From: Rotaria socialis | Lineage: Eukaryota > Rotifera > Eurotatoria > Philodinida > Philodinidae | Reading direction: 5' to 3' | NCBI GenBank assembly: GCA_905331475.1 | Contig: CAJNYU010003776.1 | Coordinates: forward strand, 62,001 to 126,000 | DNA: 64,000 nucleotides | Shown here: positions 14,061-25,501 of the stretch, one piece after another | Position numbering within the stretch: the first letter of the stretch is position 1 | Layout: the number at the start of each line of letters is the position of its first letter | Program-made: the position numbers and the translations under genes | Notes under the pieces: generated by a model | Database searches by the model: none | Told to the model about the DNA's origin: nothing | What the model saw: only the letters and a program-made list of their open reading frames with translations

Positions 14061-14315
14061 CGAAAATTATTCACAAACAAGCAAAGCAAAAATACCAATA
14101 GATCGTGCAACAAGAAACAATGATGCCGTTAAACTTTCATTTAGTTGCTCTATTCACTTTATTTTTTTAAATTTTTATCATTTATCTGTGATTAATTTTA
14201 AATAACAATTATGTTCGTTGTCTAGATTTCTTCTGTGTTAAATTGAGTTTCAAGTTTTATTATCTGTTGTTCTATTTTGTCTAGTACTGAAGGTGAATAG
14301 ATATATACAAGAATA

Positions 14316-14347
14316 CAAGAAAGAAAGAAAGAAAGAAAGAAAGAAAA
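14316..14347. repeat. (GAAA)n microsatellite
   Basis: About seven GAAA units between the two alternative 3' ends of the ankyrin gene. Confidence 0.85.
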
Positions 14348-14367
14348 CAAGGTCGTTAACAAATTGT

Positions 14368-14373
14368 AATAAA
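14368..14373 (+). terminator. Polyadenylation signal for long-tail ankyrin isoform
   Basis: AATAAA about 310 nt after the stop at 14060 and before the alternative exon at 14557. It supports transcript termination between the two 3' ends. Confidence 0.35.
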
Positions 14374-14556
14374 CATTCCACAGAGAAAGAATAAGGTACA
14401 TACATATTTGCGATAAGGAGGTATAGGAATGTATGCGCTTGAGCATTATGGCATGTTTTAATACGAAGCACTCTTATCAACATAGAATAAAAAAAGATAC
14501 ATAGCTGTTTGTGTAATAATCATTTAGTAATTTTTATTTTAAATATTTATTTAAAG

Positions 14557-16160
14557 GTAAAACGCCAACCGAGATAACTGTTAGGACTACAGAGGGACGA
14601 CAAGTGTACACGCCGGGCATCATACCGCCAAGACCAAACTCCACATCAACAACTGATATCACTGACGAAGTAACTGATAGAGCGGTATTTGAAAGAGAAT
14701 ATACGTTTTCTCAAATACCAGATCCACATTCACGTTACAGCAACGAAGAGGACGACGAAGATTCCGATATAATGGCTAGATCACAAGATCGAAATCGTAA
14801 TAATTCGACTGGTACTCAATCAGAAAAGAAAAGTTTTAAGAATTATGGAACTCAATCTGAGGAAAAACTAAAACGTACTGTCGGTATCATGACTCAAAAT
14901 GTGCCAACATCTAATTTTGGAAATGACACACAAAAGGAATCAACGTCAACTCAAACTCCCAGCAGAATGCAGGCAGACCGTCATTCACCATCAGTAGATA
15001 GTCGAATACCCTCACCAATAGTACTACGAGCTATTGCACCGCCATATGGATATCGCTCTCAACCGGGTAAGAAAAAAAACAAAATTCTTCTTCAGTAATT
15101 TTATAGAAATTTAATAGGAATTACACCAATTTCAGCACGTTCACCTAGAACAAAAAAATCTCCTAAAAATACAATTGAAACTGATACAAGTCTTGATGGT
15201 ATGAAACCTAAACAACATCGAAGTACCCAACCGGAACCACCATCAACAAAAGAATCCGGAACAATAACTATTTCACCAATAAAACGTCTATCGAAACCAC
15301 ATTCTATGACTAGTCTTAATTCAACACCAAGCTGTGCGAAACGTTCAACATCGTATGTATCAATTTTGAAAATCGATGATGATCTTCCAACAACGCCAGC
15401 GACGAATGGTTATAGATTGGTGCCAAGTGGCTCATCGGCTTCATCAGCAAAATATGGTCATCGCATTAAACCAATATCATATGAATATCACGATACTCGT
15501 TATCCTTCTAAAGAAGAAACTCCTAAGCCAGTTCAAGAAAAGCAACAAATTAGCATGACTCTATCTGATGAACCTCCTTATCAAGATGACGATGAAGAAT
15601 TGCGAGGTGATATTTCAATTTCAGTGCGAATAGACACGCTTAATCAACCTGATTCAGTATCACGTTTCGGTCAGAAAAATAACTTACCAATATCTCCAAA
15701 GCAAAATCGCTTTGATGACGATCCTCCACTTTTCCATGCTCAAGAAAATCAAATACCACCAATACAAACACCACCCGTCTATCATATTGGAACGGAAAAT
15801 ATTATTTTACAACCGGTGGATAATGAATTTACAGTTTCATTTGAAGAACATTATATTTATGAGTCAGATCTTGATTCAGAAACGGATAATAATGATTATA
15901 TTCGTTCGTCGACATTGAAACGTGACGATTTCCGGTCAAAAAAGAATCAAACAATTTTATTACCGGCATTGAATTCGCATCGAACATATATTTTTGAAAA
16001 AGAATTCATTCAACCTAATCAAACCCGCCAAGCAAACACGAATGGAAACTATTATTTAGCTACATCACCAACATTACGTTCATTAAATTCATCGATGCAA
16101 AATGATGATTCAGAGATTAGACCACTTACTCGAATCATTGACTCGAAGATTTTAGTTTGA
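14557..16160 (+). CDS. Alternative 3' exons of the ankyrin gene
   Basis: Two exons (14557-15066 and 15136-16160, 69-nt intron) form an open frame without its own start codon. The acceptor AAAG before 14557 is in the same phase as the acceptor at 11928, so exon 19 (ending at 11194 after EIVVG) can splice in frame to either. This route gives an isoform of about 1140 aa ending in a 511-residue low-complexity tail rich in Ser, Pro, Thr and Asp. Recognisable stretches are QVYTPGIIPPRP, a GTQSE motif repeated twice and, near the C-terminus, YIYESDLDSETD. The tail has no recognised domain. The alternative reading, an independent downstream gene with an unseen first exon, cannot be excluded. Overlapping AATAAA copies lie about 350 nt past the stop. 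Confidence 0.65.
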
Positions 16161-18028
16161 CAAGAATTGTAACCGTACCAGTTATCTAATTTTATCTGAA
16201 GCTTTAAAATTGTTTAGCGATGATTTACTATTTATGAACGTAATAGACACCGGTTTTTATCGACAAGAAAAAAAAACGAGTTTTGACTATTTTTGTTTTT
16301 GACTTTGTTTCAGCGTATCTATTGTATGGATTATTTTTCTTTTCTACTATTGTATGCTTTTAGCCCGTGATAATCATAAAAATTAGAAATTTCTCTTTGC
16401 ATTCGTATTCTATTACTCTTATGAATAGCCAATAGTGATGATATGATTTTTTTTTATCTTCAGTCTTTTTCTTTTTTTGTTGTATGATGACTATGTGGAT
16501 ATTAATAATAAATAAATAAATTATAATTTGGATTTCGACTAGAAAAACAGGACATTTTTTTAAATGTTAACCACAGTAATTAGTTTTGCTTCAATCGAAA
16601 TTCTATGGCGAACATTGTTTTTAGCGTGGCCTATGTTATTCAGCTCAATATTTTGCGTTTGTGCTGCTACAATGCTAATTGACAAATAAAAATGTCCTTG
16701 CAAACTACTATAGTTATTATTTGCTTCATACATGGCTTTTACTGTGCAATTATAGTTGAAATCATCCTATATTTTACTCATTACGAGTTATAGAACTGAT
16801 ATGCTTCACAACATGACCTTGCGGTCTAGAGTAAATAGCTGAAGTTTGTATGATAATTTATTGTGGTTCTGATACAATTTTATTTTGTCATGGAGAGCTC
16901 TAGACGCATATAAGAACATGACAGAAGCGGTCTATTTTCAGCTCTGATAAGGAATGTAGAAGGATTTCAAGTGCACTTGTGAGAGAATATCTTTGAAAAC
17001 AGAATAACTATATATAGAAAGAGTTTTTCAATATATTTTTACTAGAATTAATGAAATCAGACATTGTCGGTCGCATATTATGGCAATGCTGTGAGCCATT
17101 TATTTAGAATTGAGTTAATAGTATCATTACAGAACTATTAGAAAAGCACAAATTTTGAAGACTTTCATAATCAACAAATGAATGTTAACAATGAAAATAG
17201 TTTGCGTGCTGGTAATAATGTATGTTAATGGCTATTCAACCTTTTGATATAACTGATTTTGAAAAATATTAAAATTCTTGAAAATGATTGTTGTTCGACG
17301 AAATTAATTTCATGTGAATTGAATCGTCGATTTCAAAGATTTTCTTTTCACTAGAGCGTTATCAGAATAGATTACCACGTATGAGCACTTGATTTATCAA
17401 ATAAATGGAAACCCACATGCCATTTTTCTTATTCGCTTATAGTTTGATGAAAATGTATCTCAGAATGCGTTTACGCCGACTTACTGCTTGATTGGTGCAG
17501 GTTTTAACTTTCTTGAAGTTTTAATAACTAGTGCTTCCAACCATGTAGCTCTACAATAAAGAGATCTATATATAACATTTAAATCGCCTTTTAGAAAGAT
17601 TGAAATAATCAAGACTCATATTTTATCGATTGTTCTCAATAAAAATAACCGTTACAACAAAAACACGTGTTTGTTGATATGTGACGAATAAATAGGATCT
17701 CGACGGTAATTACGCAAAGCGAACGTTTGCGATGCAAGAAAAGAAAATGGCGGCACCATATTCTAATCTAATATCAAAAGAAAACCTGGTCTCCAACATA
17801 TTAATTTTAACATGAAAATCAATGTTGATATAAATTTTCAGTGTTTTATAATTAGTCAAAAAAAATGATTAGGATCTGACACATGCCGAATGATTGGTTA
17901 TATGAACGACCATTAGTAGAAAGTTGGTTTTTTTCGATTTGCGATTGCAGCATACTACTAGAAGACATCAAGGTCGTTTTTTGTATGTTCTGTTGATTTT
18001 CTTCACAAAGACTCAGTCATTGCTAATC
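16161..18028. other. Intergenic region
   Basis: About 1.9 kb of AT-rich DNA including the 3' UTR of the ankyrin gene and the upstream region of the OTU-Rel gene. No gene, RNA gene or mobile element is recognisable. An open frame runs into the OTU gene's first exon from 17924 but has no ATG before 18029. Confidence 0.5.
16507..16520 (+). terminator. Overlapping polyadenylation signals
   Basis: Three overlapping AATAAA hexamers about 350 nt downstream of the stop at 16160. Confidence 0.4.
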
Positions 18029-21000
18029 ATGGCACGCCGGTGTACATCTACAGAAGCTGAAGAATCTCTAAAAGAATTTGATGATACTATTTTATACTTA
18101 TGTCTATCTCCCACATTTGAAACAAATATATGTTCTGCTGGTATGTTTCAAGGAATTACATCTGGTGATCAGGGTAAAAAGATTTCTCAATAAAATCTTT
18201 GTTTTTTTAAGCTAATTTTCATTTTACAATAATTGTAGCTGAATTCAATGCAATAATAAATGATTATGATGAATTAAAAGAAAAAAGACCACAAGGTAAA
18301 GTACATATGATTTTTTTTCTAATTTTAGAACGTTAATATCGTCACTAGCAATGGATCTGTTTGTACTGTCGAGCGAGATGAACGACCGGGTGGGATACAA
18401 ATGATCACATTCACTGAGAAACTAGTGCATTTAAAATATGAACTGTTGATGGCTTATCTGGACAGAAATATTGGATTTTTCAGTGAATTTTCTCTGCGGG
18501 ACCCGCTTCGCAACAAAATCATATTTTAGAACTTGGGCCTGAAACTTTGTCAGCATGAAGGTCTCAATGAGATTAGCTTACAGAAAAAAATTCAGAAGTT
18601 TTGGGCAAACTCTCTGAGATATGAATCTCTTAAAACATACAACTTCTATAGGAAATCGCCAATATTTTGAGAGATTTATGTCTCTGAGAGAGTTTGCCCA
18701 AAACTTCTGAATTTTTTTCTGTAAGCTAATTTCATTGAGACCTTCATGCTTACAAAGTTTCAGGCCCAAATTCGAAAATATAATTTTGTTGCGAAGCGGG
18801 TCCTGCAGAGAAAATTCACTGAAAAATCCAATATCTCTGTCCAGATAAGCCATCACCAGTTCATATTTTGAATACGCTAGTTTCTCAGTGAATGTGATTA
18901 CTTGTACCCCATTCGGTCGTCCATCTCGCTCGACAGTACAAACAGGCACATTGTAAGATAAGATAGGACAGAGATTTGATGAAAACTAAATAATTTAAAA
19001 ATCTATGGGAATAAATTCTGGAATTAAATTAAACGAAAAATACATGATTGTGACCTATTCTCTGTTTACAAGCTTTAATTTGAAATCAATATCTACTCCT
19101 GTAATGTGAAGTATACAACAGAAATATTCATTGTGGCTAAAAAAATTCTTGGTTCTGGTGAAATTTTGTTGTACGATTATTTTAATGAAAAAGTAGAAGT
19201 CTCTCAATCGTTTTCTTTAATTTCGGTTCTGCTTAATACCCCAAACTTATCTGTGAGCATTGACTATAAGTCAAACAGTGTTATTTTCGTTGCTTTGACC
19301 TTGATAGATTATATTCCTGTGACTTGTATGATTGGTTTTGAAATGTTTAGTTGGGTTCAGAGCAAGAGAATGCCATAAAAAATTTGTTAGCCTAAAGTTC
19401 TAATGTTATTCATATCGTTAATAGGTGTTTTTTGACATAAATCTGGTTTGAGTCAGTATTCAGGAAGAGTATTAAAATGTAAATTGATCAGATTCAAAAT
19501 GATGATAGCTGTTCATTTTTCTCATATTTTATCCACAATTCTGGGCAATAGGCCTATCTGAGAAGATGCGATAAGCTTAGTCTTTTTTTGAAACTCTTCA
19601 GAGTAAAAATGAGGTACGGAACAGAGCTTGAATCCAATATTGGTTCTAAGAAGGTCTCTAGTTGAAAGAGAAAATTCGTAATTTTCTTTTATGAAAAATA
19701 AACCTATATTCAATATCTCTTTTAGAATATGAACAGTTAATTACAAACAAAACCGGTATACCTGAAATATCATACGAGATTCGTGCTGAAAAATGTGATG
19801 GTGGTGGCTTAAGTTTATATCATTCTGTTCTTCGTGGATTTGATGCTATCGACATTATTAACGTTGGCGAGTTACGTTACAAGGTAGCTCAGTGTATTCT
19901 TGTGTCACAACGTGTCAACTTCAATTATTACCTTACTGAAGAAAACTGTAAAGATTTTATTGAACATTGCAATAAAATGAAAACTGACTCAATGTTCAGT
20001 GATCACATGGTATTTATGGGCTTAACAGTGATGTATCCAAACTACTTATTTTTTGTTATTGTCAAAAGCAAATGTGATAATGGCAATGTCTCTATAGATG
20101 TGCTTAATTATACCAAAAATATTGTATCATATAAGAAATGCATTTGTCTATTATACGACGGTACCACTGGCCATTATAGCCATTTAAATTTATATAATAA
20201 AACAAAGAAAGAAGAAGAAAAGCACAATTTTAAACATGACAATGAGATGATGCAAGGACTTCTTGTTGAATTTATTCGGCGAGAACTTAAATGTAAGAAA
20301 AAATATTCCAATCTTCTCAACAAAGAGCAACTCTTCTGTTTTCTTTACATATAGATGAAGGATGTATTGATTTAAAAAATGCAAAACTAATTGATCAGCC
20401 TGATATAATATCGAATGTACAAGGTCAGTATAATATTTTGACAAAGTAGTAAACGATCGATGGTTTTACGGTAAATAAATTTGTTTTTTAGATGATTTCA
20501 ATGCAAACAATTTTATGATGGAACAGGAAAATATCTCAGGTACGAATCGTTTTTCTGTTAATTTAGGTTTTGACCTTCTGTAATTTATATTCTAAATAGA
20601 TGACGGCCAGCCACTGCCAATGAGTAATCGTGCAAAAGTTTCTTCATCGTCCATGCCGATAATAAATAATGGTATGGTAAAAGCGTATCTATGCACTTTC
20701 CATACTCCCTATAAGAAGAAGTTTTGAGTTTCTCAATAAATTAGATCATGTTGAGCTTGTTTCAGTTCTCAATATATCCTCCGGTCTATTTTTATTAGCT
20801 GGTTTATATATATAAAATAACCTTTTTTTATGCTAGACGAACCAACACCATTTGATTCGATCAAAACAAAACAAAAAATTGTTCAGATACATGTTCCTGG
20901 AGATGGTCACTGCTTATTTTCATCGCTTTCCAAAGTATTAAATAGTACGTGTAAAGTTACTTATCAAGATTTACGTAAACAAGCTGCCGATTCTCATCGC

Positions 21001-23183
21001 AAATCGAAAACAATCAACAAAGAAGGTCTGGCTTATGAATGCAATAAAAGCTTTGAAGAATATTGTTGGGATATTGAAAATACCAAAAGATTTGGGGGCG
21101 AATTAGAAATTAACGCTATAGCTGAACATCATGGGATACTGATTCGTGTGGTAGATGTTTCTCCTGTACAACATTGTATACATGTTACCGAATTTCCTTC
21201 AAATGGGGCATCATTTGAAAAGTGCTGTTATATTATTCTAAATCGTAGTCATTATGAACCACTGTGTCTACGTGTTGGAAATAATTCAGATTACGAAACT
21301 GCTATTTTTTCCCGCAATGATAAGAAAGTACAAGAACTTTTACATGAATTTATTAGTGAAACATTTCCAGGTGAGCAAATTATTCATTTGAACGAGAAAA
21401 TCAACAGTTACAATATCTTTTTTATAGACTATACATTTGATCTACGCAATAATATGGCAGATATCAATGTGTTGGTACAGCAACCTGGTGAAAGATGTAA
21501 ATATATAATATGAATGGGAATGTTTTTATTTTTACTTTCCTCTATTTATTATAGCGTGCGACGAACTTATTGATCTGGAAAATTTCATCGCCATGGATGC
21601 TTCAACGAATCCATCGAAGAAACGAAAGTTATCCGGTAAACAAAAAGTGAATTTTTCTCTTTTAATGTTTTATTTTGTTTAAATAAAAATTAGAAATTGA
21701 AACAAAGTCATTGCCAGCATCAACTTCGGGGTCATCAAATCTAGGTTTGTTATACTCATCACATATTTTACTAATATGTCAGCACGTGTTCATTAAATAA
21801 TAAATCTATAATTGCATTTAAAGAAGAAGATCACATATAGAAAAGATGTATTGATAGCAATAAAAATTCAGTCGAGTTTCAAAGAATTTCTTGAAGTTGT
21901 CAATTTGAGATTCGTTTAAGAACGGTTAAACTAAATCTCTTTTTCTAGTCAATGAGCAATCATCGAAATATTACCGACCGCTGCCGCCCAGTGATAATAT
22001 TTATACATGTGGTAAGTTAATCATGTTTTTTTTTTCAAAATGTTTCAAAAAATATACCGCATTTTTTCAGATAGCAACAGTGATATACCGAACGATATTC
22101 ATCAGCATTATAAAATAAATAGCTATTCGACTGTACATCGTAAGTATCGCGCTTCTGGAAAAGAAATCTGTATCAACCTTAAAACATCTTCTAGCTAAAC
22201 TGAATAAAACACTGGAAAAACTAAAAATACAAGACTACTTGGGTACAGGTGTATCAACACCTGTCACACTTAATTTTTATAACAAGCACAGCGAGCAACA
22301 GATAAAATTTCAAATTGAACCTACGAGAGAATTTCGCGCTCGTTACCTAAGCGACTATGTACCAAATAATGAATATAAACGTGATGGTATAACGAAATCC
22401 GAACCAAGTTGCCCAAGTTATTTCGCTGATCGAAATGAAAATCACTTTTTAGACTTATTGGTAAGTTGTTTAATGAAGAAAATCATGTTTAGTATATTAA
22501 ATTTAGATACCAAAAATGATTCTATTCGACCAAAGTCCTCTTGATCCCCGTAGTATAAAAGTAGAAATTTGCATTGTCACACGCACTATCAATGGTTGCA
22601 TATACATTCATCCGTATTTTCAATTTTACAAGCCTGAGAAAAATGGAAAATACTCTGTTGATAATCCAATTTTTATGCAAGGTGAATTTATTGAAGGCTG
22701 TGAAAGTTTGATAGGCACAAATGGAATGCTTAGAATGAGGTATGATTTTGAAATAATCTATAATGGTTTTTGTCTAATAATGCATTCTAGGCTTTATCTG
22801 GTTGTCATCAATCTCTTAGAGAGTCAGCTATTAAAAAATCAAATAACGACTTTTGAATCATTGCACTCAAGTAATATAACGTAACTTTCTATTTCATTTT
22901 TAACATATGATAATCTGTTAGATGGACAAGCAGATAAAACGCATTTTAAAAAATGCGATGCATTTAAACAGAAGTTTTATTTAAACGATCTGCGTTTTGC
23001 CGTAACATTATGGTTAAAAGATTTAAATACAAACGAATACAAACGATATATTGATCTTCAATATATTAGTGATATCTCAATCAAAATGAAAAAGGTAAAT
23101 CTTTATTGATAATTGATAGTACATGTAGATAATCCATTTGCTTTTCGTTTTAGAAAAACAAACGATCAAAGAATACTGACTGA
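18029..23183 (+). CDS. OTU-like, OTU protease and Rel-homology fusion protein
   Basis: Seventeen exons in frame, 868 aa: 18029-18173, 18239-18295, 19726-20292, 20355-20423, 20492-20539, 20600-20671, 20837-21370, 21428-21496, 21555-21635, 21694-21744, 21949-22011, 22071-22139, 22195-22460, 22507-22739, 22791-22870, 22922-23094, 23154-23183. Residues about 68-256 look like a degenerate OTU fold (CDGGGLSLYHS in the catalytic-loop position; YDGTTGHYSHL in the His position). Residues about 320-497 are a canonical OTU cysteine protease: VPGDGHCLFSSLS carries the catalytic Cys in the DGxC motif, and ILNRSHYEPL carries the His. A basic KKRKLS stretch lies near 545. Residues about 610-860 resemble the Rel/NF-kappaB N-terminal DNA-binding domain: REFRARYLSD aligns with the RxFRxRYxCE recognition loop, IKVEICIVT with the following strand, and LNDLRFAVTLWLKD plus YISDISIK with the VRLxFxAFLxD...VVSDxI end. 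The chain stops in a basic tail (KMKKKNKRSK). Introns 1-12 are all phase 1. OTU proteases cleave ubiquitin chains. OTU assignment is strong, Rel moderate to good. Confidence 0.8.
18359..18943. repeat. Foldback inverted repeat in intron 2
   Basis: Left arm about 18359-18622 and right arm about 18684-18943 are near-identical inverted copies around a 60-nt loop. Both arms, read outside to inside, encode the same peptide (VERDGRPNGVQ, ITFTEKL, YELVMAYLDRDIGFFSEFSL, DPLRNKII, LGLKLCKHEG). The left arm has an in-frame stop. It lies wholly inside the 1.55-kb second intron of the OTU-Rel gene, so the pre-mRNA could fold into a hairpin of roughly 260 bp. Confidence 0.85.
19522..19713 (-). repeat. Third, degenerate copy of the foldback arm sequence
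   Basis: The minus strand encodes NIGLFFIKENYEFSLSTRDL, LLRTNIGFKLC and EEFQKKTKLIASS. These parallel DIGFFSEFSLQDPLRN, SNLGLKLCKHEG and SLQKKIQKFWANS of the nearby foldback arms, so this is a diverged third copy in the same intron and the same orientation as the right arm. The family of origin is not recognised. Confidence 0.55.
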
Positions 23184-23945
23184 AAATTGTCAAAAAATTA
23201 ACAATTCAATCGTATTATTTTTTTCAATTTAGACAGGCTGTAAAAATAAAAATTTCCTGATTATTTTGTTATCAACCCATGAAGTTTGACTCATGAGAAA
23301 GTGTGCATCGTTTGTTATGTTATTGTATGCGGATGTATTGGTATAATAAAATAAATTAGGAAAATAAAATTGTTAAAATGTTGCTTTGGAAATATTTGAA
23401 TAGATGTGTTGTATTATGCCAAATAATAAGAAAAATTATTAATTTGATGCATACATTAAGCGGTTATATTATAAAGTTCAAGATCCTTTTTATATGAAAG
23501 GTAACACATTTTCGAACTTTGTCAGCCTATTTCTGAAAACCTCAATTCCTCAACAAAAGAGATATACCCACGATCCACGAATTAGGACTTTAACTATCGA
23601 TATAGGAATTCCTGCACACAGTACAGCGTGAAATGGTAGTTTCAAGTAGTTTTTGAACTGACTTTCATTTAGGGCCGTTTTGTGTACAAAGTGTCCCCCT
23701 CCTTTTTCAACATTTCTGAATGTTTCCAATGATTTCTGTTGGTTTGCAATGGTCATATAAAAACTGATTTCCAGTCATAGAAATCACTGGCAATCAAGGA
23801 AATCAACAAATCAGTTTGTCCCCCTTGTAATAAACTGATCACTTTCTCATTGTTTACTGGAAATCGAAATACTAATGATTTAATCATTAAACTGATCATT
23901 TATAGACTGTTTTAAGGGTCATTTCATCTATTTTACAAATCAAAT
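23184..23945. other. 3' UTR of OTU-Rel gene and intergenic DNA
   Basis: AT-rich; an AATAAA at 23345-23350 is the likely polyadenylation signal of the OTU-Rel gene. From about 23500 the sequence may be the decayed upstream part of the retroelement that follows. No gene is recognisable. Confidence 0.45.
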
Positions 23946-24569
23946 ATGTTGTTGCCCAAAAGAAATACAAGAAAACTAACTCGTCTTGTAACACGTGAAA
24001 GTAGACCAGTGAATGTTGTAGGTGTCGATTTTATCTCGACACAGGCTACAAAATATCTTTTGAATCAAGACGAAATCGAAATAAATTGTATGAAACTTCG
24101 CATCCGACCATATTTTTCACCAATAAAAATTAATAAATGTCGACAATGCTTCAAGCATGATCATTTTACAAGTCAATGCACAAGTTCACAATTGTGCTTT
24201 CGATGTGGCTAACATCATTCATTACAAGAAGGATGTAGTAACGAAATAAAATACTTTAGTTGCCAACAACATCATTATTCAGGACATTCATCATGTCCAG
24301 TTGTCCAGCAAAAAAGAAAACAACTGTATAAACAGGCAAAAATACAATTTTCTCAACTGCTAATAAAACAACAGAAGGACAATTTCATTTATAATTCATC
24401 TACATTTCCATCAGTTTCACCTCTTTCGCAAGAAATAAATTCTAAATTACAAGTAAACTCAGGGTATACTAATAACTACATGAAAAATCAACAATCCTAT
24501 GCATCTATAAAAACAACCAGAACCACAAAAGAACATGAACATGTTGAGCGGTGTGGGTGTGGCTGTTGA
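23946..24569 (+). pseudogene. Broken retrotransposon gag (zinc-knuckle) fragment
   Basis: The frame encodes about 207 aa with one in-frame TAA at 24210-24212. It contains a classic CX2CX4HX4C zinc knuckle (CRQCFKHDHFTSQC), a second knuckle interrupted by the stop (CFRCG, stop, HHSLQEGC) and a degenerate third (SCQQHHYSGHSSC, first Cys lost). Three knuckles after a short RNA-binding-like region are typical of ORF1/gag proteins of non-LTR retrotransposons. No reverse transcriptase follows. The frame ends by running directly into a GGTGTGGGTGTGG telomere-like motif, so the element is 3'-truncated there. Confidence 0.7.
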
Positions 24570-24615
24570 TATTTATCAAAACTCCCCATATACCGATACC
24601 CACATCCCACACCCA
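24550..24615. repeat. Telomere-like TGTGGG hairpin (copy 1)
   Basis: G-rich GGTGTGGGTGTGG followed about 35 nt later by C-rich CCCACATCCCACACCC, able to pair as a hairpin. The motif matches the TGTGGG telomeric repeat described for bdelloid rotifers. Confidence 0.65.
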
Positions 24616-24742
24616 AAATTATCAAAATGCATTTTCACTACCATCAACTGATATGAAAAATGTCACGGAACCGATTTATTTTCACTTGAGAAATTGCCGA
24701 ATTTTAGAGTCGCGAGTTTTTTTTAATATGAGGTTGATTCAA

Positions 24743-24785
24743 GTGTGTCGGTGTGGGTCATGTCTGCATCCAATACCCCACACTC
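24743..24785. repeat. Telomere-like TGTGGG hairpin (copy 2)
   Basis: GTGTCGGTGTGGGT followed about 15 nt later by ACCCCACACTC. Shorter than the other copies but the same inverted arrangement. Confidence 0.5.
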
Positions 24786-25501
24786 GAATGACTTTGCCAG
24801 TTATTAATTTTTTTTCAGGTTGGGATTGATAAAATCTTAGGTTGATCATACATACTACCGCATTTTACATTCCAAGGGTTTGCTTTATATTATTTTTTTA
24901 GTTTATTTTTTCCAAATTGCAACGGTGTAGTTTCCTACACATGTGTGGTTTACATATTTAATTGATTCAAGTTACACACTATAGAATGAAACATTGCTAT
25001 TACTTGGTTAAATTTGATACACTATATAAAAAAAATCTATTCTCAACGCATAGTTGATATGAATAATGATATAATTGATCATAAAATCTTTAACATTCTA
25101 GCCACAAACTCATTACTTTAAAATAAAGAAACGATTCCGTCACTGTGTCACGATTGACTATAAGGTATCAAAACTATTACGAGAAAATTCATGAATTGCA
25201 GTCTAAGTGACAGATGGACAATTCAATATTTGGCAAATCTTACTGATATTTTTGTTGTTATAGTTATTATATAAAACATTCGATAAAAGATTAATTTTCT
25301 TACGAGCACTTTAAAGAAAATCATGATTAAAAAGAGATGTCGCCAAGAATCTGAAAACTTATGGAAAAAATTTCAGTTCGTGAAAGTCCTCGATATAATA
25401 TTATTCATTTGTTCGTTTCAAACGAACTGATTAACACGAATACATATATCGATATAGTACATGTGTTATATTCATTCATTCTTTCTCTTGTTAGATTTTT
25501 A
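24786..25501. other. Intergenic region upstream of Argonaute
   Basis: AT-rich, no recognisable gene. An open frame from 25361 enters the first Argonaute exon. ATG at 25502 (MSAAS) is preferred because the upstream part is hydrophobic and unlike an Argonaute N-terminus. Confidence 0.45.

Noticed and set aside
19106-19378. 90-aa plus-strand frame in intron 2 of the OTU-Rel gene
   Set aside because: No similarity and not joinable in phase to the OTU exons; kept only as part of the unusual long intron.
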